Position numbers and translations under genes: made by a program. This document shows positions 1 to 5,487 of a stretch of DNA of 13,022 nt, piece after piece (the stretch's first letter is position 1; every line of letters starts with the position of its first letter). Under the pieces are notes generated by a model. That model ran no database searches, was not told the origin of the DNA, and saw only the letters and a list, made by a program, of their open reading frames with translations. The stretch is from Clostridia bacterium (lineage in GTDB: Bacteria; Bacillota; Clostridia; Oscillospirales; CAG-272): positions 1-13,022 of the forward strand of contig JAGAFQ010000108.1 in the NCBI GenBank assembly GCA_017612495.1, given 5' to 3'.

Positions 1-15
1 ATTGGGGAGTTTGAA

Positions 16-390
16 ATGGAAAATCACATCGTATTGCCTCACGATCACGGCAAGGGAATAAATCATATACTTGAAAAGATGCCGTCAAATGAAGTCTTTT
101 CAAACGTCGCCGACGTCTTCGGTCTTATAAACGACGCGACGAGACTTAAAATTTTAGTGCTGCTTTTTCATTCAGAAGAATGTGTGTGCAACATCGCGGC
201 GGCAATAGATATGAGTGCCCCCGCGGTATCGCATCATTTGCGCGTTTTGCGCCAGGCGGGCATCATTCGCGCGCGCCGTGACGGAAAAGAGACTTATTAT
301 ACGCTTGCCGACACGAACATAGCGCATCTTTTGCATCATGCCGTTGACGATATGTTCGATATAAAGTGCGAGGAATGCACGAGAAAATAA
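16..390 (+). CDS. ArsR/SmtB-family metal-sensing transcriptional repressor
   Basis: A 124-aa winged-helix DNA-binding protein of the ArsR/SmtB family. Such proteins are dimeric repressors that leave DNA when they bind a metal or metalloid. The recognition region around residues 66-84 (SAPAVSHHLRVLRQAGII) and the wing at 85-97 (RARRDGKETYYTL) are typical. Possible metal ligands are visible: the alpha3N-type pair C56/C58 in ECVCNI, as in ArsR and CadC; an alpha5-like set D99, N101, D112, D115 aligning with SmtB D104/H106/H117/E120; a C-terminal pair C118/C121; and N-terminal histidines 4, 9 and 11. The metal cannot be named; a soft metal such as Cd, Pb or Zn, or As(III), is an inference. A ribosome-binding site (ggggag, 4-9) supports the start. 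The gene ends in its own terminator, so the target is probably upstream of the window. No metal transporter is visible here. Confidence 0.93.
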   Translation: MENHIVLPHDHGKGINHILEKMPSNEVFSNVADVFGLINDATRLKILVLLFHSEECVCNIAAAIDMSAPAVSHHLRVLRQAGIIRARRDGKETYYTLADTNIAHLLHHAVDDMFDIKCEECTRK

Positions 391-405
391 AGTTTTTGCA
401 AAAAG

Positions 406-438
406 CACAGCGATAAGCAATTATCGCTGTGTTTTTTT
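406..438 (+). terminator. Intrinsic terminator after the ArsR gene
   Basis: Perfect 11-bp stem (406-416 with 421-431), GCAA tetraloop (417-420) and a run of seven T (432-438). It begins 16 bases after the stop codon of the ArsR-family gene and separates it from the sporulation block. Confidence 0.92.
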
Positions 439-443
439 ATGCC

Positions 444-473
444 TGTATGAAATCATACGTTTTGCCGTATAAT
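444..473 (+). promoter_or_regulatory. Candidate sigma-A-like promoter for the ytvI block
   Basis: A consensus TATAAT (468-473) sits 36 bases before the chosen ytvI start. The -35 region (about 444-450, tgtatga) is a poor match and is covered by the GTATGAAATCATAC dyad, so the promoter may be weak or activator-dependent. Transcription would start near 480, which makes the ATG at 482 almost leaderless and favours the ATG at 509. Confidence 0.5.
445..458. promoter_or_regulatory. Perfect inverted repeat, candidate operator
   Basis: GTATGA-AA-TCATAC is a perfect 6-2-6 dyad lying where the -35 element of the next promoter should be, 9 bases before its TATAAT. The position suits a regulator-binding site. 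No regulator can be assigned from the sequence, and a 14-base palindrome can occur by chance. Confidence 0.4.
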
Positions 474-508
474 CAATTAAGATGATTTCAAAAGGGGATA
501 GAGAAGAT

Positions 509-1588
509 ATGGAACTTTTGCCGAAAAAGCTTTGGGTCAAAATTTTGGTCATCTGCGCCTATATAGTGCTGATATGCGGCTTTTTATACGTCTTTTTCAA
601 ATTTTTGCTTGTGCCGCTTTTGCCGTTCGGTCTGGCGCTTTTGCTCGCTTTTGTTTTGTCTGTCCCCTGCCGTTTTTTAAGGCAAAAACTGCATTTTTCA
701 CGGATGTTTTCGTCGATCGTATCGGTGTTTTCGTTCATCCTCCTCGGCGGATATCTTATCTATTCTTTCGGCAAGCGGCTGATTTTTGAGGCAAGGGACT
801 TTTTGATATATTTATCAAGCGAAGGTACGCTGCAAAAAATAGTTGACGGTGTTTTTTCTTTCGGCGAGATGATAGGCAAAAAGATAGGACTTGAACCGAC
901 GGTGTCGCAAAAGATCAACGACTATTTCTCGAATATGCTGTCGTCTTTTGCAGAGGCTGTAGCCGGGAAAGCGTCAACGTTTTTGTCGGGCATCGTCGTA
1001 TCTTTGCCGCAGCTTTTTTTGTTTTTTGTGATGTTTACGGTGTCAAGCGTCTGTTTTTGCGCCGATTTTGATAAGATCTGCCGAGCGATCTCCGATATTG
1101 CATCAAAAATTTTCGGTCCGCTTGCTTTTCACTCGGCAAAGCGCAAGGGAAGATCTTATATAAAAGCATACGTTTTGATATTCTTTCTGACTTTTTGCGA
1201 GCTTCTTATAGGCACGGCGATCTTGCGCGTGCCCTATGCCGCGGTGGTATCGCTTTTTTGTGCCTTTATCGATATTCTGCCTGTGCTTGGCGTCGGCTTT
1301 GTGTTAATACCCTATGCCGCGGTGTCGCTCATCCTCGGCGATATTTATCGCGGCGCGGGACTTTTTCTTTTATATATCGCAATAACCGCCGTAAGACAGA
1401 TAATAGAGCCTAAAATGGTCGGCAGGATCATCGGCGTTTCAACTCCCGTCGTGCTTATTGCCGTGTCTTTGGGATATGCCCTTTTCGGCGTTTTCGGAAT
1501 GATCGCTTTCCCCATACTTTTTGCCGTGTTTTCAAAAGTGTTCGATTTCTTCAAAAATGCGAATACGAGAGGGGATTTTCACATATAG
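509..1588 (+). CDS. ytvI: YtvI-like sporulation membrane protein, AI-2E/PerM transporter superfamily
   Basis: A 359-aa multi-pass membrane protein. Hydrophobic spans lie near residues 10-30, 37-53, 70-88, 160-184, 220-243, 249-275, 283-297 and 312-345. The two family signatures are present: FIDILPVLG (253-261) and RQIIEPKMVG (296-305), both typical of the AI-2E/PerM superfamily. The second is also typical of sporulation protein YtvI, whose exact job is unknown. The start at 509 is preferred because AAAGGGG (491-497) lies upstream at usable spacing. An in-frame ATG at 482 has no ribosome-binding site and falls within a couple of bases of the predicted transcription start. The gene is followed after 16 bases by the small membrane protein and the SpoIVFB-like protease, which supports a sporulation role. 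An ordinary AI-2E-family exporter remains possible. Confidence 0.85.
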   Translation: MELLPKKLWVKILVICAYIVLICGFLYVFFKFLLVPLLPFGLALLLAFVLSVPCRFLRQKLHFSRMFSSIVSVFSFILLGGYLIYSFGKRLIFEARDFLIYLSSEGTLQKIVDGVFSFGEMIGKKIGLEPTVSQKINDYFSNMLSSFAEAVAGKASTFLSGIVVSLPQLFLFFVMFTVSSVCFCADFDKICRAISDIASKIFGPLAFHSAKRKGRSYIKAYVLIFFLTFCELLIGTAILRVPYAAVVSLFCAFIDILPVLGVGFVLIPYAAVSLILGDIYRGAGLFLLYIAITAVRQIIEPKMVGRIIGVSTPVVLIAVSLGYALFGVFGMIAFPILFAVFSKVFDFFKNANTRGDFHI

Positions 1589-1604
1589 AATACGGGGTGA
1601 TAAT

Positions 1605-1892
1605 GTGAAAGTCCGCTTGAAACCGTGGAAAAGCGTCAAAAAATGCCGCTTTTCAAATTCGGTATTACACGAGAAAACGCAAAAAAAGACCAAATACGGC
1701 GGCGCGGTGTTCGTCTTGATCTTTGCTTTGCTGCTTTGCGCTTATAAAATGACCGCAGACAATGAGCAAGACGAATTTTCGGGCGCCGTTTCAAAAATAC
1801 ACGCATCTTTTTCGGAAATGAAAGAAAACGGGGCGGCGCTGGCATTTTTCTTCGGCAACGACTATGAACAAGACGGCAAGATCTTTTCTTAA
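1605..1892 (+). CDS. Small single-span membrane protein preceding the SpoIVFB-like protease
   Basis: A 95-aa protein that I do not recognise by sequence. It has a very basic N-terminus (about 13 Lys/Arg in residues 1-30), one hydrophobic span at about 32-48, and an outer tail of some 47 residues ending in an aromatic and acidic patch. The predicted topology is N-in/C-out. The start is a GTG at 1605 with a strong ribosome-binding site (ggggtga, 1594-1600). An in-frame ATG at 1521 would overlap ytvI and is less likely. The 3' end overlaps the next gene by 29 bases, implying translational coupling. Position and topology match SpoIVFA, the membrane partner that holds and inhibits SpoIVFB, but the peptidase-like outer domain of classical SpoIVFA (264 aa in B. 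subtilis) is absent. SpoIVFA equivalence is an inference from context only. Confidence 0.65.
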   Translation: MKVRLKPWKSVKKCRFSNSVLHEKTQKKTKYGGAVFVLIFALLLCAYKMTADNEQDEFSGAVSKIHASFSEMKENGAALAFFFGNDYEQDGKIFS

Positions 1893-2475
1893 AGACAGAT
1901 ATTATCGCATCTTGCCGAACGTCTATATATCCTTTTGGGCGATCGTTGCGGATGTATTTTTGCTCCTTTCGGGCAATTTTTGCGCCGAAATCTTTTTGTG
2001 CGCCGTTTTGCACGAGTGCGGGCACATTGCGGCTGCCCTTATCTGCGGCTGCAAAAATATGTCGATGACCTTTATGCCTTTCGGCGCGAAGATCTCGTTT
2101 TACGGCACCGTCTCTTATAAAAAAGAGGCGTTTATTATGTTCTTCGGCGCGGGGGCAAATCTCATTTGCTGTTTTGCGGCGCTTCTTATGATGCGCATTT
2201 TCAAAACCGATCTTATCTTTTTCTTCTTTTCGTCGCTCATCCTCGCCGCGGTAAACCTTTTGCCCGTATCGGCTCTTGACGGCGGCAAGCTTTTGTATTC
2301 TCTTTTATGCGACAAATTCGGCTTGGAAAAAGGCTATGCCGTCTGCCGTGCCGCAGAGAGAATATTTTTTATTTTATGCGCGGCGGCGTTTTTGGTCTTA
2401 TTGCTTTTGCAAGGGGAATTTTCGCACTATTCTCTGGCATTTTGCATATACATTTTTTGCCTTTGTATGGCTTGA
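1864..2475 (+). CDS. spoIVFB: SpoIVFB-like site-2 protease (M50 family), membrane zinc metalloprotease
   Basis: A 203-aa intramembrane metalloprotease. HECGH at residues 50-54 is the HExxH zinc and catalytic motif. FGAGANL (94-100) and NLLPVSALDGG (131-141) supply the other conserved M50 segments, with D139 the likely third zinc ligand. Six hydrophobic spans are visible at about 21-38, 41-60, 89-110, 117-138, 167-182 and 191-203. In B. subtilis, SpoIVFB cuts pro-sigma-K at the forespore membrane late in sporulation. The C-terminal CBS domain of the 288-aa Bacillus protein is missing here, so any ATP-dependent regulation through it cannot apply. The ATG at 1864 has no obvious ribosome-binding site and overlaps the preceding gene by 29 bases, consistent with coupled translation. 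The sporulation assignment rests on its neighbours; another M50 protease role is possible. Confidence 0.82.
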   Translation: MNKTARSFLKDRYYRILPNVYISFWAIVADVFLLLSGNFCAEIFLCAVLHECGHIAAALICGCKNMSMTFMPFGAKISFYGTVSYKKEAFIMFFGAGANLICCFAALLMMRIFKTDLIFFFFSSLILAAVNLLPVSALDGGKLLYSLLCDKFGLEKGYAVCRAAERIFFILCAAAFLVLLLLQGEFSHYSLAFCIYIFCLCMA

Positions 2476-2480
2476 AATAC

Positions 2481-2509
2481 TTGCAAATTATCATATCGGG
2501 TGATACAAT
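2481..2509 (+). promoter_or_regulatory. Extended -10 sigma-A promoter
   Basis: TTGCAA (2481-2486), a 17-base spacer, then TGA followed by TACAAT (2504-2509). This gives 4/6 and 5/6 consensus matches plus the TGn extension. Transcription would start near 2516, 25 bases before the ATG at 2541. It likely drives the peptidase / glmU-like / pth / mfd operon. Confidence 0.7.
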
Positions 2510-2540
2510 TATGGTGTATAGATATCGCCGGAGGTATGAT

Positions 2541-4022
2541 ATGAAAAAACTTCGTTATATTTTGCCCGTCGCCATAGTTGCGGCGTTTTTTGCGTTGCCT
2601 GCCTCGGCGGCTCTGACACCCGCTCAAAAGACAAGTCTTTTGGAATTCGCGAGAAAATTCATATCCGACGGAAGTGCGGCTTATATGCTCCACTACGGTT
2701 GGGATGCCATGTATAACACCGTAGCGGGAAAGCTTTGCCACGCAAGCGAAAGCTACGTGGGCTCCAAGGACAAGCGCCGCAGAATAATTGTCATGGCGCC
2801 GAAAGAGGGCTATGACTCACTCGATGCTTACAACGAGGATGCCAAGACGGGCGGCTATTTCAAAGAGGGCGATTATTTCGTTCTCGACTGCACCTGCTTT
2901 ATAGAGTTCATATATAAATATGTTTTCGGCATCAGATTCAATACGTCGCGTATGCACATGGTGCATCAGTGGCAGACCATGACGTATTCGGCGATGGCGA
3001 ACACCGAAATATTGACATCCGGCTCAAGAAAAGCGACGCGGCTTTTCGATATTCCGATATCAAAATCGTTCGATGAAAAGGTATCGGTCTATGAAGCGCT
3101 GAAAGACGATCTTTCAAAGCTGGAAGTCGGCGATATAATCATCGGCAGAAACGAGGAAACAGGGCTCGGACACATCATGTTCGCCTCTGAAAACGAGTGT
3201 CTCATCCACGCCTCGTCAAATCCCGTTTTGGCAGAAGACGGCAGAATACAGTCGTGCTTTGTCGCCGAGGTGCCGATCGAGTGTGTCAACAGCAAATATT
3301 ATGACAGACTTTTCGTGTTGAGAATAGCCGACGGTGTGCTCGATGACGACTTTGCGGGCTATACGGTCCCCTTTGATTTTTCAAAGCCCACTTTTGAAAA
3401 GTCGATATTTGACAATACAGCCCCCTATATTGCCGGTGTCAGCATCGTTGAGCACAAATATGCTCCGGACACCAAATATATAAGAGTCTATGCAAGAGAT
3501 GAATACGGCACGAGAAAACTGCGCTATTTCGCGTATGAGCCCGATGTGCCTCTTACATCCTCCGCTTTCGGCGAAACGGGCGTTTGCGGTATCGCCGCAG
3601 TCCCTCACGGGGCGCCGATGCCCGATGTCAACACGGATTTTGAAATAAAAATATCGAATACGCAGATAGTCTGCGTCAAATACGGCGATTACGACATATA
3701 CGTCCGCGATGCGGCGGGCAATATATCAAAGCCCTGGCATATCACCGTCGGAAAAACCGATACGGTTTATCCGTCATACACCGTGACTTATCTTTGCTGC
3801 GAAAACTTTGCCGACGGAAAAACATATAAAGACGGCGATATAGTGACGGTCACAGACAGCGTGCCGCAAAAAGAAAACAAGCGTTTCATCGGCTGGCGGC
3901 TGCACCGTTTGAATCACGAAGAAAACGAGGATGACGGAAAAATCTTTTGCGGCGGAGATAAAATCGAGATAAACGAAAATATCAGCTTGATGGCGACTTA
4001 TGAGGAGGAGAAAAATGTCTGA
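2541..4022 (+). CDS. Secreted NlpC/P60-like cysteine peptidase with Ig-like region and Listeria-Bacteroides-type repeat
   Basis: A 493-aa exported protein, probably a peptidoglycan hydrolase. Residues 1-23 form a signal peptide, with probable cleavage after ASA (21-23). The NlpC/P60 pattern covers about 105-265: nucleophile C117 in LDCTCF, the LEVGDII segment (194-200), H211 in LGHIMF and H223 in LIHASS. The two histidines are 12 residues apart, as usual in the family. Residues 293-403 look like an extracellular Ig-like domain (YVRDAAGNIS). Residues 412-488 fit one Listeria-Bacteroides (InlB B-type) repeat: TVTY, then DGDIVTV, FIGW and LMATYE. No LPXTG or S-layer anchor is visible. It has 11 cysteines, unusual for a secreted Gram-positive protein. 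The start has a consensus site (GGAGG, 2530-2534); in-frame upstream starts, including the ATG at 2511, lack one. Its end overlaps the next gene by 8 bases. Confidence 0.8.
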   Translation: MKKLRYILPVAIVAAFFALPASAALTPAQKTSLLEFARKFISDGSAAYMLHYGWDAMYNTVAGKLCHASESYVGSKDKRRRIIVMAPKEGYDSLDAYNEDAKTGGYFKEGDYFVLDCTCFIEFIYKYVFGIRFNTSRMHMVHQWQTMTYSAMANTEILTSGSRKATRLFDIPISKSFDEKVSVYEALKDDLSKLEVGDIIIGRNEETGLGHIMFASENECLIHASSNPVLAEDGRIQSCFVAEVPIECVNSKYYDRLFVLRIADGVLDDDFAGYTVPFDFSKPTFEKSIFDNTAPYIAGVSIVEHKYAPDTKYIRVYARDEYGTRKLRYFAYEPDVPLTSSAFGETGVCGIAAVPHGAPMPDVNTDFEIKISNTQIVCVKYGDYDIYVRDAAGNISKPWHITVGKTDTVYPSYTVTYLCCENFADGKTYKDGDIVTVTDSVPQKENKRFIGWRLHRLNHEENEDDGKIFCGGDKIEINENISLMATYEEEKNV

Positions 4023-4833
4023 TTTCAAAACCGGAATACCGGGTATTGACGAAAACACACTTTTGTGCTGCGAAAAACTTTCTGTTCTTTCTGAAAAATT
4101 CGGCAACGGAAAAGATCTGTCGTTTTTGGGCGATATAAAAAGCCGCTCCGATTATTTTTCGGCGGCAGACGAATTCCGCAAAAAGGTCATTTTCGACTTT
4201 ATCGAAAAGGGCGTTGACTTTCAAACCTTCGATTCCGTCGTTTCTCCCTTTGCAAAGATAGGCAAAGGTACGCTCATTCGCGCTTGCTGTGAGATCGACG
4301 GCAAGTGCAAAATAGGTCAAAACTGCGATATAGGCCCCATGACCGTTTTGAGCGCCGCCGAAGTCGGAAGCGGCACTGCGCTCATTTCAACAAAGGTGAC
4401 GGAATCTGTCATAGGCGATAACGTCAAGATAGGTCCGTTTGCGCAGATACGTCCTAATTGTGTGATAAAGTCGGGCGTCAAGATCGGCGACTTTGTTGAG
4501 ATAAAGAATTCAACGCTCGGCCGTGATACGCACGCCTCTCACCTCACCTATATCGGAGATTCCGACGTCGGTGAGCGCGTAAACTTCGGCTGCGGCGTCG
4601 TCACATCTAACTACAACGGCAAAACGAAGGCGCGCACGACTGTGGGAGACGACGTTTTCGTCGGCTGCAACGCAAACCTTGTCGCACCCGTTTGCCTCGG
4701 CAACGATTCATACATCGCCGCAGGCTCCACCATCACCGAAGACGTTTTGCCGAACGCTCTGGGCATCGCCCGTCAGAAGCAGACCAATATAGACGGCTGG
4801 GTCGAGCGCAACAGAGACAGAGTAAAAAAATAA
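4015..4833 (+). CDS. GlmU-type glucosamine-1-phosphate N-acetyltransferase domain protein lacking the uridyltransferase domain
   Basis: A 272-aa left-handed beta-helix acetyltransferase matching only the C-terminal half of GlmU, the enzyme that acetylates glucosamine-1-phosphate on the way to UDP-GlcNAc. Hexapeptide repeats run from about residue 79 to 240. From R146 to K205 the residues align with E. coli GlmU without a gap: R146 (R333), K164 (K351), H176 (H363, the catalytic base), Y179 (Y366), N190 (N377) and K205 (K392). Residues 50-80 resemble the linker helix and GV segment of GlmU, but the nucleotide-binding uridyltransferase domain before it is replaced by about 50 unrecognised residues. 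The start has a strong site (GAGGAGG, 4002-4008). The in-frame upstream ATG at 4000 precedes that site. The position before pth and mfd matches where full-length glmU (gcaD) stands in many Firmicutes. A different acetyl acceptor is possible. Confidence 0.85.
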   Translation: MSDFKTGIPGIDENTLLCCEKLSVLSEKFGNGKDLSFLGDIKSRSDYFSAADEFRKKVIFDFIEKGVDFQTFDSVVSPFAKIGKGTLIRACCEIDGKCKIGQNCDIGPMTVLSAAEVGSGTALISTKVTESVIGDNVKIGPFAQIRPNCVIKSGVKIGDFVEIKNSTLGRDTHASHLTYIGDSDVGERVNFGCGVVTSNYNGKTKARTTVGDDVFVGCNANLVAPVCLGNDSYIAAGSTITEDVLPNALGIARQKQTNIDGWVERNRDRVKK

Positions 4834-4854
4834 GAAGAGCAAGAGGAAACGACC

Positions 4855-5487
4855 TTGTCGGTATTTGATTTATTTAAGACGATAGAAGCAAAAAGATCAT
4901 CGACAGCGCCGAAAGCAAAGATCACGCATCTTTGCGTGGGACTCGGCAACACGGGCGCAAAGTATGACGGCACAAGACACAATGCCGGCTTTGCGGCGCT
5001 TGACGTGATAGCCGAAAAATACGGTGCAAAGGTCATGAGCGCAAAGTATAACGCGCTTTGCGGCGAATGTGAAATTGCGGGACACGGCGTGCTTTTGATG
5101 AAGCCGCAGACCTATATGAATCTTTCGGGGGATGCGGTATGGCCTGCCGCGTCGTTTTATAAGATCCCGCCCGAAAACATAATCGTTCTTTGCGATGACG
5201 TTTCATTCGACGTCGGCAAAATGAGAATAAGAATGAAAGGCTCGCACGGGGGGCACAACGGTCTGCGCGATATCACCGCAAAAATAGGCAGCGAAAATTT
5301 TTGCCGCATCAAGATCGGTGTCGGCAAAAAGCCTCATCCCGACTATGATCTGGCAGATTTCGTGCTGGGCAAGATAACGGGCGATGACAAAAAGGTTTTC
5401 GACGAAGGGCTTATAAACGTATGTGCGGCGGTCGAGCTTATTTTGCAGGGCAAATACGAAGAAGCGATGAATAAATACAACAGATGA
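4855..5487 (+). CDS. pth: Peptidyl-tRNA hydrolase
   Basis: A 210-aa cytoplasmic enzyme that frees tRNA from prematurely released peptidyl-tRNA. Active-site residues are all present: N32 in GLGN, H42 in TRHNAGF, N89 in KPQTYMN, D114 in LCDDV and N135 in GGHNG. The start is a TTG with a good ribosome-binding site (AGAGGAA, 4842-4848). No other start codon lies before the GLGN core, so the protein carries about 22 extra N-terminal residues compared with typical Pth. GLGNTG replaces the usual GLGNPG. In Bacillus the ortholog is spoVC. The gene follows the glmU-like gene by 21 bases and its stop overlaps the mfd start by 4 bases (ATGA), so it is clearly in an operon with both. Confidence 0.96.
   Translation: MSVFDLFKTIEAKRSSTAPKAKITHLCVGLGNTGAKYDGTRHNAGFAALDVIAEKYGAKVMSAKYNALCGECEIAGHGVLLMKPQTYMNLSGDAVWPAASFYKIPPENIIVLCDDVSFDVGKMRIRMKGSHGGHNGLRDITAKIGSENFCRIKIGVGKKPHPDYDLADFVLGKITGDDKKVFDEGLINVCAAVELILQGKYEEAMNKYNR

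Noticed and set aside
450..465. Sigma-E-type -10 (CATACG at 454-459) before ytvI
   Set aside because: No sigma-E-like -35 is found at proper spacing and the match to the -10 is partial.
1521..1604. In-frame ATG at 1521 as the start of the small membrane protein
   Set aside because: It would overlap ytvI by 68 bases and has no ribosome-binding site, while the GTG at 1605 has ggggtga at good spacing.
2307..2540. Upstream extension of the secreted peptidase
   Set aside because: It overlaps the SpoIVFB-like gene in another frame and would bury the signal peptide; the start at 2541 has GGAGG and a promoter in front.
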